45,340 nt of DNA from Bdellovibrionota bacterium (GTDB lineage Bacteria > Bdellovibrionota > Bdellovibrionia > Bdellovibrionales > JAEYZS01). Position numbers and translations under genes: made by a program. Positions 25,046-34,733 of the stretch are shown here, piece by piece; positions within the stretch are counted from its first letter, which is position 1; the number at the start of each line of letters is the position of its first letter. The stretch lies in NCBI GenBank assembly GCA_963169515.1, contig CAUJEF010000068.1:1-45340 (forward strand), read 5' to 3'. Under the pieces are notes generated by a model. That model worked only from the letters and a program-made list of their open reading frames with translations, made no database searches and was not told the DNA's origin.

Positions 25046-25855
25046 ATGAAGAAACTTTTACTTCTTTCTTTGATTTTTGCGTTTCCCGTTTTTGCCGCGA
25101 CATCGTCTGCAATTGTTGCAGAGGTTGGCGATATCAAAATTACAAACAAAGAGTTTAATCATAAATACGATGCGGTTAAAAAGTCTTTGAATCCTCCAAC
25201 GAAAGAGCAGTTTTTAGAAGACCTTGTTCGTTTTCAAATCGGAGTACAAGAGGCAAAAAAAAGAAAAATGGACCAAGACCCTGTCGTCCAAGAGCGGCTA
25301 GAACAGATTATGTATGTCCATTTGGTTGAAACTGAATTGGGCCAAAAGGCGACGGATTTAAACGTGAAAGAGTCTGAAATGCGCGAGTTTTATAAGTCCA
25401 ACCCAGAGCTTAGAACCAGCCACATACTGATTGAACTAAAGCCAAATGCAACGGCAAAAGAACATGCGGTTGCAAAAAAACGCGCTCAAGAAATCTATTC
25501 AGAAGTTAAGAAAAGCAAGCGCCCGTTTGAGGAGCTTGTTAAGCTATACAGCGACGACTCTCTAAGCAAAGTAAACGGAGGCGACATCGGATGGCACACT
25601 CCGCTTACCCTGCCAAACAGAGATTACTATAATACTGCAATGAAAATGAAGGTGGGAAATATTTCTGGCTTGGTTGAAACGGCCTTTGGGTTTCATATCA
25701 TAAAACTTACCGGCATTAATAAGTTTGAAGACGCAGACAAAACAAAAATCCGCGCGGCTGTACTCGAAACAAAAAAGAAAGCCCTGTTTGATAAGTTTTT
25801 TGCCAGCTTAAAGTCGAAATACAAAATAAAAACTTATAAAGAAAACCTAGAATAA
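25046..25855 (+). CDS. periplasmic parvulin (PpiC-type peptidyl-prolyl isomerase)
   Basis: 269 residues from the ATG at 25046, with signal peptide MKKLLLLSLIFAFPVFA and a GAGGT ribosome binding site. An N-terminal SurA/PrsA-like helical domain is followed by one parvulin domain (about 123-220: LRTSHILIELKP, NGGDIGWHT, ETAFGFHIIKL). It catalyses prolyl isomerisation and chaperones outer-membrane or secreted proteins in the periplasm. First of three consecutive parvulin genes; 4 bases before the next. Confidence 0.88.
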   Translation: MKKLLLLSLIFAFPVFAATSSAIVAEVGDIKITNKEFNHKYDAVKKSLNPPTKEQFLEDLVRFQIGVQEAKKRKMDQDPVVQERLEQIMYVHLVETELGQKATDLNVKESEMREFYKSNPELRTSHILIELKPNATAKEHAVAKKRAQEIYSEVKKSKRPFEELVKLYSDDSLSKVNGGDIGWHTPLTLPNRDYYNTAMKMKVGNISGLVETAFGFHIIKLTGINKFEDADKTKIRAAVLETKKKALFDKFFASLKSKYKIKTYKENLE

Positions 25856-25859
25856 AACA

Positions 25860-26846
25860 TTGAACTCGCATCGTAAATTTTCATATGTTTTTTGGGGAGC
25901 CCTTCTTCTTCTATTTCTTGTTGGAGTAGCAAATCATTTTGGCTGGCTTAAAAGAAATCCTTTGAATAGGATTGCTATTATCAAAGTGAATGACCATGTT
26001 TTGTATGCACAAGAATTTTCAGAAAAGCTCGCCTGGGGATTGAAACAGTATGACGTTATTCTGGCAAAGGACCCTAAAATATTAGAGTTCGAAAAAGACA
26101 AGATCTTAGATGAATTTATTAATCGGTCTATTGTTGCCGATTGGACTAAAAAACATAACATCGACATCGCCGACAAAGAGCTCGACGAGGCGCTTTTTGA
26201 AATTCGAAAGAACTACCCAGATGATATTAGTTTTAAGCAAGCACTAAGTGATTCGAATCAAACGCTCGACAATTATAAAGAACGGCTTCGTTATACGCTT
26301 CTTCAAAGGAAGGTTTTTGCATATTTATCACAGAAAATAGGGTCGCCCCCAGACTCTGAACTAAAAGACTACTATGAAAAAAACAAGGCCGCGTTCGTGC
26401 AAAAAGCTCTTGTGCGGCTTCGACAAATCGTATTTGAAAAAGAAGACGCCGCCCAGCAGCTTTACCACAGCCTTTCTTCGGCCTCTAGCTTTGCCGATTT
26501 GGCAAAAAAATTCTCAATTGCGCCAGAGGCCCGTAATGGGGGGGACACTGGATGGATCGAGCGTGGCACATTAGAAATTTTTGACCGGGCCTTTAATATG
26601 CGCGTTGGTCAGCGAACTGGGGTTCTTAAAAGCCCTTACGGATTTCATATTTTTGAAGTAACAGAAAAGAAACCCGAATCTTATTTGAAATTTGAACAGG
26701 CCCGAGATAACATCCTGCGAACGGTTCGTGCGTCTAAGGAGCAGGCCCTTTACACCGAGTGGTTAGAAGATCAGATTCGCCTCGCACAGGTCTTTAAAAA
26801 CCCAGAAGCTCTAAAGGCTATTCAAGTGAAAGCGCTTGGGGAATAG
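25860..26846 (+). CDS. membrane-anchored SurA/PpiD-like parvulin
   Basis: 328 residues from TTG at 25860; no alternative ATG preserves the membrane helix (YVFWGALLLLFLVGVANHF, about 9-27). Then a SurA N-terminal-like helical domain and one parvulin domain (about 180-275: LVRLRQIVFEKE, NGGDTGWIERG, SPYGFHIFEV). The uncleaved anchor gives it a PpiD-like layout. Probably an envelope protein-folding factor acting with its two neighbours. The Shine-Dalgarno is weak, so translation may depend on coupling to the previous gene. Confidence 0.82.
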   Translation: MNSHRKFSYVFWGALLLLFLVGVANHFGWLKRNPLNRIAIIKVNDHVLYAQEFSEKLAWGLKQYDVILAKDPKILEFEKDKILDEFINRSIVADWTKKHNIDIADKELDEALFEIRKNYPDDISFKQALSDSNQTLDNYKERLRYTLLQRKVFAYLSQKIGSPPDSELKDYYEKNKAAFVQKALVRLRQIVFEKEDAAQQLYHSLSSASSFADLAKKFSIAPEARNGGDTGWIERGTLEIFDRAFNMRVGQRTGVLKSPYGFHIFEVTEKKPESYLKFEQARDNILRTVRASKEQALYTEWLEDQIRLAQVFKNPEALKAIQVKALGE

Positions 26847-27785
26847 ATGAAAAAAATTTTCTTTGTTTTTTTGCTTGTTGGTTCTGTGGCTGCCGCCGAA
26901 GTCATCGAAAAAATTGTTGCCGTTGTAAATGACGAAATTATTACGCTTTCTGATATAAATAAATATCGATCTCAACTAAAAAAAGGAAAGTTTCTGGATG
27001 AAACTGTGTTGGCTAACAAGGATAAGCTTTTAAAAGATGAGGATGCTCTTATTAAGCATTTGATCGATGAAAAAATTATTGATTCCGCCGTTAAGCAAAT
27101 GGGGCTCGCAATGACCGTAGAAAAGGTGGAACAAGAAATAGAATCTATTGCCCGTCGAAACAAGATCTCAACGGGCGATTTAAGGTCTGAAATTAAAAAA
27201 GAGGGCGTCAGTTTTTCTGAATATCAAAATTTCGTAAAGCAACGGCTCGAGAGGCAGGCGCTTATCGAGCGCGCCGTGACTTCTAAAATAAAAATAACCG
27301 ATGAAGAGGTGCAAGCCTATTATTTAACAAAACACAAGGGTCCGAACGCCGAAAGCTATGAGTACACGCTTGCCCATATTTTAATTTCTGACAAGTCTGG
27401 CCCTGACGCGGCGAAGAAAAAAACTGACGATCTGGAAAAAAGGCTGCGCAATGGCGAGGGCTTTGAATCCCTTGCCGCACAATTCAGCGAAGACCCAAAT
27501 TTTACAGCTGGCGGCTTTTTAGGAACCTTTAAGTCTGGTGAGTTTTTAAGTGAACTTGAGGCGGGGGTAAAAAATATCCCCATCGGAGGCCTTTCGGCTC
27601 CCGTTAAAACAAAGCTCGGTTACCATATCTTAAAAGTTTTGAATAAAAAAATCATATCTGATCCGAAATTTGAAGCGCAGAAAGAAAATATTCGAAATTT
27701 GCTGTACAAAGACGCATTTTCCAATCAGTTCAATTTTTGGCTAGAACAAGAGCGCGCCTCCGCATTTGTTAAAATAAACAAATGA
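26847..27785 (+). CDS. SurA-like periplasmic chaperone
   Basis: 312 residues: signal peptide MKKIFFVFLLVGSVAAA, then VIEKIVAVVNDEIITLSDI, the characteristic SurA N-terminus, a long helical domain and a single parvulin domain (LAHILISDKSG, TAGGFLGTFKSGEF, TKLGYHILKV). Enteric SurA has two parvulin domains and is about 430 residues; this has one. Directly followed by pdxA with a 4-base ATGA overlap, the same surA-pdxA order as in Escherichia coli, which supports the SurA assignment. Confidence 0.85.
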   Translation: MKKIFFVFLLVGSVAAAEVIEKIVAVVNDEIITLSDINKYRSQLKKGKFLDETVLANKDKLLKDEDALIKHLIDEKIIDSAVKQMGLAMTVEKVEQEIESIARRNKISTGDLRSEIKKEGVSFSEYQNFVKQRLERQALIERAVTSKIKITDEEVQAYYLTKHKGPNAESYEYTLAHILISDKSGPDAAKKKTDDLEKRLRNGEGFESLAAQFSEDPNFTAGGFLGTFKSGEFLSELEAGVKNIPIGGLSAPVKTKLGYHILKVLNKKIISDPKFEAQKENIRNLLYKDAFSNQFNFWLEQERASAFVKINK

Positions 27786-28699
27786 AGAAAGTCGTTATCA
27801 CAACCGGAGACACTGATGGCATCGGGCTTGAGATCACTGCAAAAGCATTACTAAAGTTAAAAATTCCGCGTTCCATACAAATAATTTATTGGCGCTCTTC
27901 TGGGGCACAAAATAATCTTATCGAAAAGCTTCGAAAAAGATTTTCTCCTGCCACCTATTCAAAATATTCAGCTGCCTTGAGGTCAAACAGTCGGGTTGTG
28001 GAGATCATTTCTGATAAAAATCCTGCCCTTTGGTTTGAAGAATCTGTCCGCAGTTGGAAAAGCATTGATGCAATCGTCACGGCCCCACTTTCAAAACTTA
28101 CAATTAAAAAATCTGGACTGAAAGATGCCGGACACACAGACATTCTGCGTCGCCTAACAAAAAAGCCCGTCATGATGGCCTTCTGGGGAACACAATTTTC
28201 TTTAATGCTGGTCACAGATCATGTTGCTTACAAAAATGTCCCAGGTCACATCAACAGAAAAAAAATATTTGATGCCATACTTGATTGCGATAAGTTTTTG
28301 AAGAAATACAAGAACAGGGGGCGCATCGGCGTTTTGGGCCTTAATCCGCACGCAGGAGAAATCAAAAAGCTGGGGGACGAAGAGAGAATACTTATTGCCC
28401 CTGCGATTCGAGCAGCAAAAGCGCGTGGGATTAAAGTTTATGGCCCCCTTGTCCCCGATGTTTGCTTTCAGCCCCAAAATATAAAAAAACACTCTATGTA
28501 TGTTGCGATGTATCACGACCAGGGCCTGATACCGTTTAAAATCTATCATAAATATAACCGGGGCATTCAGTTCTCAATAAATCTCCCTTTTATTAGGACA
28601 AGCGTTGACCACGGAACGGCGAAGGATATTTTTGGAAAAAATAAGGCAGACCCGTCGTCTATGCTAATGGCAATACAAAAAGCCTTCGAATGGTGTTAG
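27782..28699 (+). CDS. pdxA: 4-hydroxythreonine-4-phosphate dehydrogenase PdxA
   Basis: Acts in pyridoxal phosphate synthesis. 305 residues. Family motifs: TAPLSKLTI, DAGHTDIL (metal ligand His), GLNPHAGE and YHDQGLIPFK. The N-terminal phosphate loop reads TGDTDGIGLEI where most PdxA proteins have GDPAGIGPE, a mild divergence; related four-carbon acid kinase-linked PdxA2 enzymes are an alternative, but the surA neighbour favours PdxA. Confidence 0.92.
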   Translation: MKKVVITTGDTDGIGLEITAKALLKLKIPRSIQIIYWRSSGAQNNLIEKLRKRFSPATYSKYSAALRSNSRVVEIISDKNPALWFEESVRSWKSIDAIVTAPLSKLTIKKSGLKDAGHTDILRRLTKKPVMMAFWGTQFSLMLVTDHVAYKNVPGHINRKKIFDAILDCDKFLKKYKNRGRIGVLGLNPHAGEIKKLGDEERILIAPAIRAAKARGIKVYGPLVPDVCFQPQNIKKHSMYVAMYHDQGLIPFKIYHKYNRGIQFSINLPFIRTSVDHGTAKDIFGKNKADPSSMLMAIQKAFEWC

Positions 28700-28721
28700 G
28701 CTGGCCTGTTTGGAGATGCTT

Positions 28722-30092
28722 ATGAAAATGAATCCCGTTGTATTTCGAGAATACGATATTCGTGGCGTTGTGGACGATGATTTTGATTCTGCTTTTGCAT
28801 TCGAATTAGGGCGTGCCTTTGCAACTTTCTTTAATCAAAAAACGGGAAGAAAGAACGCAACAATCGCTCTCGGCAATGATGCCCGCCTGTCTTGTCCTGA
28901 AATTGTAACCGCCCTATCAGAGGGACTACGCTCTTCGGGATTCCATGTTAAAAAATTGGGCCTTGTCACAACGCCAATGACGTATTTTACGACCTTTTTT
29001 TATAAAGACGTCGATGGCGCAATTATGGTTACGGGAAGCCATAATCCACCAAATTACAACGGGTTTAAACTTTCTGTCGGCAAGCAGACTATTTTTGGCG
29101 AAGACATTCAGAAGATAAAAGGAATTTTGTTAAGGAAAGATTTTTTGCAGGGCTCGGGTAAAGAATCTTCTCTAGATATTTTCGAAGATTATATTCAGCG
29201 CTATAAAAGCGAATTCGCGTCACTAAGTAATATCCCCGTTGTTTTGGATTGCGGGAATGGTGCCGCCGGCTGCGTTGCAAGGCGCCTTTACGAGGCTTGC
29301 GGATTAAAGCCTTCTATCCTTTTTGAAGAACCAGATGGGCGCTTCCCAAACCATCACCCAGATCCAACCGTTGAAAAAAACAATAAAGACCTGATTAAAA
29401 AGGTCATTGCTACAAAATCTTTTCTTGGGATTGGATTTGACGGCGATGCTGATCGTATTGGGATCGTCGATGAGAATGGGAAAATGATCTTGGGCGATGA
29501 GCTTATGATCTTAATTTCTCGCGAAATATTAAAAATTTCTAAGGGCGCAACCATCATTGGCGACGTTAAGTGTTCTGATCGTATGTACGCAGATATTTTA
29601 AAACACGGCGGAAATGCTCTAATGTGGAAAACGGGCCATAGTCTAATTAAGCAAAAAATAAAAGATGAAAATGCCCCGTTTGGTGGCGAACTGAGTGGTC
29701 ACATTTTTTTTAATGACAGAAACTATGGTTATGACGACGCCCTTTATGCTGGACTTCGTGTCATTGAAATTCTCAGCAATGCAAATAAGCCTTTTTCCTC
29801 CTTTTTATCTGACTTGCCAAAGTGCTTTTACACACCTGAAATTCGCATTGACACAACGGAAGAGAAGAAAGCCTCTATTGTTAACAAAATAAAAGACACC
29901 TATTCAAAAGAGCTCAAGCCTCAGTTCATTAATACAATTGACGGAATTCGAATTACTTTCCCCGATGGATGGGCGCTCGCTCGGCCGTCGAATACCCAGC
30001 CCGTTCTTGTTCTGCGATTTGAATCAACGACTGAGGCCGGCCTTGAGCGCATACAAAATGAAGTTCAAACTATAGTAGAAAAAATGTTATAA
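28722..30092 (+). CDS. phosphomannomutase/phosphoglucomutase
   Basis: Alpha-D-phosphohexomutase of the AlgC/ManB type, about 456 residues. It interconverts hexose 1- and 6-phosphates for LPS, exopolysaccharide and glycogen precursors. Visible: FREYDIRG at the N-terminus, phosphoserine loop [11 protein letters not shown] (Ser106), metal loop DGDADRIG, substrate loop [10 protein letters not shown] and C-terminal phosphate site RPSNTQP. The ATG at 28722 is chosen since GGAG lies six bases upstream; a TTG twelve bases earlier is in frame. Two bases separate it from uvrA. Confidence 0.92.
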   Translation: MKMNPVVFREYDIRGVVDDDFDSAFAFELGRAFATFFNQKTGRKNATIALGNDARLSCPEIVTALSEGLRSSGFHVKKLGLVTTPMTYFTTFFYKDVDGAIMVTGSHNPPNYNGFKLSVGKQTIFGEDIQKIKGILLRKDFLQGSGKESSLDIFEDYIQRYKSEFASLSNIPVVLDCGNGAAGCVARRLYEACGLKPSILFEEPDGRFPNHHPDPTVEKNNKDLIKKVIATKSFLGIGFDGDADRIGIVDENGKMILGDELMILISREILKISKGATIIGDVKCSDRMYADILKHGGNALMWKTGHSLIKQKIKDENAPFGGELSGHIFFNDRNYGYDDALYAGLRVIEILSNANKPFSSFLSDLPKCFYTPEIRIDTTEEKKASIVNKIKDTYSKELKPQFINTIDGIRITFPDGWALARPSNTQPVLVLRFESTTEAGLERIQNEVQTIVEKML

Positions 30093-30094
30093 AT

Positions 30095-32632
30095 ATGGAC
30101 GGAATTGTCGTTAAGGGAGCCCGCGAACACAATCTTAAAAATATTGATGTTTTTATCCCCCGAAACAAAATTACTGTGATTACTGGGATCAGCGGAAGCG
30201 GAAAGTCGACTCTCGCTTTCGACACTATTTATGCTGAGGGACAGCGCCGCTATGTTGAGGGTCTATCCACCTATGCCCGACAGTTTCTAGACCAAATAAA
30301 AAAGCCAGACATAGATTCAATTCAAGGCCTTTCTCCCGCCATCTCGATTGAACAAAAAACAACTGTTTCGAGCCCCCGGTCGACGGTGGGCACGACTACA
30401 GAAATTTATGATTTAATACGCTTGCTTTTCAGTCGAGTGGGCATCCCTAGTTGCCCCACCCACAATGTTCCGCTTCAGTCTTTAAACGAAGACGACATCG
30501 TAAAGGAAATTCTAGGTCTCCCCACTGGCTCTAAAATTCACATCCTTGCCCCTGTGATTCGAAATAAAAAGGGCTCATTTTCAAAAGACATTGAAAGCTG
30601 GAGGATGAAGGGATTTTTGCGTGCAAAAATTGATGGAGAGTATGTTGATCTTGATAAAGCAGAAAAAATCATAAAAACAAAAGTACACAATATTGACCTC
30701 TTGGTAGACCGTTTGATTGTAAAAGATGACATCAAGGTCCGATTGAAAGAAAGCCTTTTGCTGGCCTTGTCATTGTCGAAAGGCTTCATAACCATAGAAA
30801 ATATAGGAAACAAGACGATCAAGACCTATTCTAAAAAATCATCTTGTAGTGTTTGCCAATACAGTCCGCCGGAAATCGAGCCACGACTGTTTAGTTTTAA
30901 TGATCCGCGTGGATATTGTCCAACGTGTCTCGGATTGGGGTGCTTAAACAATGACGCCACTGGGTCTTCTTTTATAGTTATACCTGATGACGGAAACGAA
31001 GAAGAGGATGGGCTTGACGAGGTACAAATATGTCCTGATTGCAATGGAAGCCGGTTGCGCCCCGAAGCCCTTCACATTTTCGTAAAAGGGAAAAACATAA
31101 TTGAATTTACCAGTTTGTCTTTAGAGAAACTAAAAAAGTGGAGCGATGTCGTACAATGGGGTCCGCGTGAGTTTCAGATTTTGGAAAAACTTCTTTTCCG
31201 ATTGAAATATCGTCTTAATTTTTTACTGCGCCTGGGTTTAGGGCACTTAACCATGGGCCGAAGCACCAGATCGCTTTCGGGTGGAGAAGCTCAGCGCATT
31301 CGGTTGGCGAATCAATTGGGATCGCCTCTTGTTGGTGTTCTCTATGTTTTAGATGAGCCCAGTATTGGCTTACATCCTAAAGATCATCACGAGCTTCTGA
31401 GGGCCTTACGCGAATTGCAAGAGCAGGGAAATACGGTATTGATTGTTGAACACGACGAAGAAACAATTTTGTCCTGCGATCATATTATCGATATTGGCCC
31501 GCGCGCAGGAATCTTGGGTGGAAATGTGGTAGAGACGGGCACGCCTGAGGAAATAATTAAATCTCATAAAAATTTAACAGGAGAGTATCTTTCTAGAAAA
31601 AAACTTGCATATACAATCCCGAAAAAGATCGATTTACATGATTATCTTAAAGTTGATGGGGCCAAAGGAAATAACTTAAAAAATATTTCGGTCTCTATAC
31701 CTCTTAATACATTAACTACAGTAACCGGAGTTTCTGGCAGCGGGAAAAGTACGCTTGTTGTTGATACTCTCTATAAGTATCTTGCTAATCAGTTTTATAA
31801 ACGCACATACAAACCGCAAGCTTTTGATAAAATTACGGGATGGGAAAAGCTAACTGGTGTGATCGAAATTAACCAGAAGCCGATTGGCCGAACTCCGCGG
31901 TCAAATCCGGCGACATACATCGGTTTATTTTCTTTGATTCGGGCCTTGTTCGCCAACCTGCCAGAGTCAAGAATCCGGGGCTACAGACCCGGTCGCTTCA
32001 GCTTTAACGTCAAGGGCGGGCGCTGCGAAGCCTGTCAAGGTGGGGGCCAAATTCGAGTTGAAATGCACTTTATGGCCGACGTTTTTGTCAGTTGCGACGT
32101 GTGTCAAGGGAAGCGCTACAACCGTGAAACACTGAGCGTTGATTATAAAGGAAAAACAATTTCTGATATTTTAGAAATGAGCATTGCCGACGCCATGGTT
32201 TTTTTTGAAAATCATGATCAGATTTATCGAAAGCTAGATATGCTCCACCAAGTTGGGCTCGACTATATAACGCTCGGACAAAGTTCAATTACCTTATCCG
32301 GAGGAGAATCACAACGTGTAAAGCTGGCTCGCGAACTTTCAAAGCGTCATGCTGGATCGATTCTTTATATTTTAGACGAGCCCACAACGGGCCTGCATTT
32401 TGAAGATACAAAAAAATTGATTGAGCTCTTGCATAAGCTTGTAGAACAGGGCCATACCGTAATCTGTATCGAGCATAACTTAGACGTTATGGCATCAAGC
32501 CACCACATCGTAGATTTGGGCCCGGGGAGCGGGGATAATGGTGGTTTTGTTGTAACCAGTGGCTCCGTCGAAACAATTATAAAAAACAAGGAAAGCTGGA
32601 CTGGAAAATATTTAAAGAAACATTTGTTATAA
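30095..32632 (+). CDS. uvrA: excinuclease ABC subunit A, short form lacking the insertion domain
   Basis: DNA damage sensor of nucleotide excision repair. 845 residues versus about 940 usual. Both ATPase halves are complete: Walker [10 protein letters not shown] (31-39) and GVSGSGKST, signatures LSGGEAQRI and LSGGESQRV, and both Walker B segments with DEPS/DEPT. The UvrB-binding region (about 115-250) is present. Zinc modules at 251-278 (CSVC...CPTC) and in the second half (CEAC...CDVC) are intact. After CPTCLGLG the roughly 110-130 residues of the insertion domain are replaced by an acidic stretch of about 30 (283-311), then [14 protein letters not shown] resumes normally. Last in the block, converging with the pseudo-receiver gene 2 bases away. 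Confidence 0.96.
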   Translation: MDGIVVKGAREHNLKNIDVFIPRNKITVITGISGSGKSTLAFDTIYAEGQRRYVEGLSTYARQFLDQIKKPDIDSIQGLSPAISIEQKTTVSSPRSTVGTTTEIYDLIRLLFSRVGIPSCPTHNVPLQSLNEDDIVKEILGLPTGSKIHILAPVIRNKKGSFSKDIESWRMKGFLRAKIDGEYVDLDKAEKIIKTKVHNIDLLVDRLIVKDDIKVRLKESLLLALSLSKGFITIENIGNKTIKTYSKKSSCSVCQYSPPEIEPRLFSFNDPRGYCPTCLGLGCLNNDATGSSFIVIPDDGNEEEDGLDEVQICPDCNGSRLRPEALHIFVKGKNIIEFTSLSLEKLKKWSDVVQWGPREFQILEKLLFRLKYRLNFLLRLGLGHLTMGRSTRSLSGGEAQRIRLANQLGSPLVGVLYVLDEPSIGLHPKDHHELLRALRELQEQGNTVLIVEHDEETILSCDHIIDIGPRAGILGGNVVETGTPEEIIKSHKNLTGEYLSRKKLAYTIPKKIDLHDYLKVDGAKGNNLKNISVSIPLNTLTTVTGVSGSGKSTLVVDTLYKYLANQFYKRTYKPQAFDKITGWEKLTGVIEINQKPIGRTPRSNPATYIGLFSLIRALFANLPESRIRGYRPGRFSFNVKGGRCEACQGGGQIRVEMHFMADVFVSCDVCQGKRYNRETLSVDYKGKTISDILEMSIADAMVFFENHDQIYRKLDMLHQVGLDYITLGQSSITLSGGESQRVKLARELSKRHAGSILYILDEPTTGLHFEDTKKLIELLHKLVEQGHTVICIEHNLDVMASSHHIVDLGPGSGDNGGFVVTSGSVETIIKNKESWTGKYLKKHLL

Positions 32633-32634
32633 AT

Positions 32635-34551
32635 CTAACTTGCCTTTGTCTTTTTATTTTCTTCGGCCCTCGAAATAATAAATATTTTAGCGCAGTAGAT
32701 TCTATAATAGTCCACGTGTTCTGCCTTTAAATAACAAACTTGAACACTTGAGTTCTCTTTTAAAACTTGTCGCTCAAAAAACATATCGTGTCGTTTTACA
32801 TATAAAATATATTTATCGTTTTTTTGTAAGTACAGATACATATCAAAATCAAGAGCCGTGTTCGGCTGAATGGTTCTGAGGGGAACCGGGACCATTTTTT
32901 CAGCTTTTATTTGGAAGTCTGGAATATACCCGTCGGCATCTATAAAACCAATGGCTACTTCGTCTGCCCCCACTTGCACATATGAGACAAAAACCGCATG
33001 TTTCTTAATCCAAGATTTGAAATTAATGGAAGGAATTTCCACCTCCGCTACCAGCATCTCTCGCGGCCCGTGCCCCTCAGCCATGAGCGTATTCGATAGC
33101 ATTTCTCTAATTTGTTCGAGTCGATCAAGGTCTGCGCGCTTGTTGTTTCCTGTTGCACAAACAAAATAGCCCTTATAAATTCTTGATGTAATTGTAATGA
33201 TTCCAAGTCGTGTACAATCACGTATCTGATCTGCCTTTTCCTCGGCCTCTTTTGTTTTTAGTGAAATATTTGATGCATGCACAATCAGAGCAAAATCAGA
33301 CTTCGTCCCCTCTATTCGGGGTCGGTATCGCCCTTGTTCGTCTGTCTCCATTGTAGAGTCATTTTGAGTATCTGCTTTATCATGCCCACTTTGAATGTGG
33401 TTGGTTTTGATTTTTTTCCGTTCTTGAAATATAAGGTCGCCTTTCTCCCGCTCTGCCCCTTTTATGATACTAAGCCGTCCCTCTTTTCTTTCTCCTTTAA
33501 TGTGTGTATAGCCCCTCTCCTTTTCTGGCTCATCTTCAAGGGCCTCATATTGCTTAGATTTCCCACGCTCCTGAAGAAGGTCGTCTGGGTTATCGTCGGT
33601 TGGATCGATATAGGCCAACCCTTCTTTGCTATCCATCTTTAGTCTTTGTTCTTCGTCATGCAAAAAGCCAGTCTCAAGATTTTGAATTATCCCATCAACA
33701 ACAGAATCAACTTCCACCCCAGGAAGCACTATGTCTTTGGTGATTTCCTCTTGGTATATTTCCTCTTCACTAAATCCATCATTTTCATGTCTAATTGCGC
33801 CTATCTCTATTTGTTCCAAAGACATACCGAGCGCATTTGTAATTTTCTGAGCAGCCTCTTCTTCGGTTAATATCGCTTGCCTTAGAGGCTCCATGATCGG
33901 GGTCTCCGGCCCCTCTTCAATGACATTTAGAATTTCGAAATCAAGCTTTCCTTTTTTGCTGTCAATATTCCACTTTCCATTTATCTTCCTTTCTGGAATA
34001 TTATCCCCTTGATAGATAAATCGACCATTTTTCTTTCCAAAAATTTTTAAGGCAACGTCAGTTTGAAAATACCAGGCCTTTGCCTTTCCAGGAATTGGCT
34101 CCCACTCTCCATCTGGCGGGACGTCATTTGCATCAACACGTATTTGAATTTTACTGAGGGACTGGGTCCCACCAGTGTCTCTTTTTTCTTGCGAGGCTTT
34201 TCTCCGTTCAATAATTCTAAGAACCGTTTCGCCGCTTGCCGGGTACAAGACGATATCTTTAAATCCACTTCTTGTAATATTTATTGATGTTGTTCTATCG
34301 CTGCTTTCGGCTAGCGGAATGCAATTAACAGAAAATGTTTTATTGAGCGTTCTTAAGAACTTTTTGGGCTGTGGGTGGTAATTCCAGCTTACAAAAATAA
34401 ATTTTGGCTGTTCTTTAAGCATGAATGTAATTGCGGCTTTTACAGAAGTGAATGTTACTGGTTTGAAACCGACTTTTTTCAAGTGGACGATAACACGTTC
34501 CAGTTTGGATGGTGTGCGACAAAGAAATACTATGTGAGGTACGTCAGACAA
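32635..34551 (-). CDS. pseudo-receiver domain protein, unknown
   Basis: 638 residues. Residues 5-115 follow a response-regulator receiver fold (HIVFLCRTPSKLERVIVHL onward), but the position of the phosphorylated Asp reads FVSWNYHP and the conserved Lys is missing, so it should not accept phosphate. A beta-rich segment follows (about 130-215), then a long acidic/basic low-complexity region (about 240-420), then a globular C-terminus. Within this, FDMYLYLQKNDKYILYVKR and the following 40 residues resemble the module found ahead of HD-GYP domains, though no HD-GYP domain is present. TTG at 34551 with AAGGGAG seven bases upstream is the start. A signalling or scaffold role is inference. Confidence 0.6.
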   Translation of the reverse strand: MSDVPHIVFLCRTPSKLERVIVHLKKVGFKPVTFTSVKAAITFMLKEQPKFIFVSWNYHPQPKKFLRTLNKTFSVNCIPLAESSDRTTSINITRSGFKDIVLYPASGETVLRIIERRKASQEKRDTGGTQSLSKIQIRVDANDVPPDGEWEPIPGKAKAWYFQTDVALKIFGKKNGRFIYQGDNIPERKINGKWNIDSKKGKLDFEILNVIEEGPETPIMEPLRQAILTEEEAAQKITNALGMSLEQIEIGAIRHENDGFSEEEIYQEEITKDIVLPGVEVDSVVDGIIQNLETGFLHDEEQRLKMDSKEGLAYIDPTDDNPDDLLQERGKSKQYEALEDEPEKERGYTHIKGERKEGRLSIIKGAEREKGDLIFQERKKIKTNHIQSGHDKADTQNDSTMETDEQGRYRPRIEGTKSDFALIVHASNISLKTKEAEEKADQIRDCTRLGIITITSRIYKGYFVCATGNNKRADLDRLEQIREMLSNTLMAEGHGPREMLVAEVEIPSINFKSWIKKHAVFVSYVQVGADEVAIGFIDADGYIPDFQIKAEKMVPVPLRTIQPNTALDFDMYLYLQKNDKYILYVKRHDMFFERQVLKENSSVQVCYLKAEHVDYYRIYCAKIFIISRAEENKKTKAS

Positions 34552-34674
34552 ACACGTCTCCCTTAACTATTCCTTAATTCTTTTCGGGACTTCTGCTATT
34601 TGGCCTTAGAAAATAAAAAAATTTTTAACTAGTTTTAAAGACTTATGAACCAACTAGACCAATGCTAGAAACAA

Positions 34675-34702
34675 AAAAAGATCCCATTTCTGAGATCTTT
34701 TT
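34675..34702 (-). terminator. intrinsic terminator of the atp gene run
   Basis: Nine-base arms AAAAAGATC and GATCTTTTT around a 10-base loop, followed on the minus strand by further T residues. It lies about 30 bases past the atpE stop and ahead of the pseudo-receiver gene. Symmetry would allow weak action on the plus strand too. Confidence 0.75.
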
Positions 34703-34733
34703 AGTTTTTTTATGAATTGAGACTTTATCCGAT

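Noticed and set aside
34620-34650. AACTAGTT palindrome as an operator
   Set aside because: Short AT-rich palindrome in a very AT-rich gap, likely chance.
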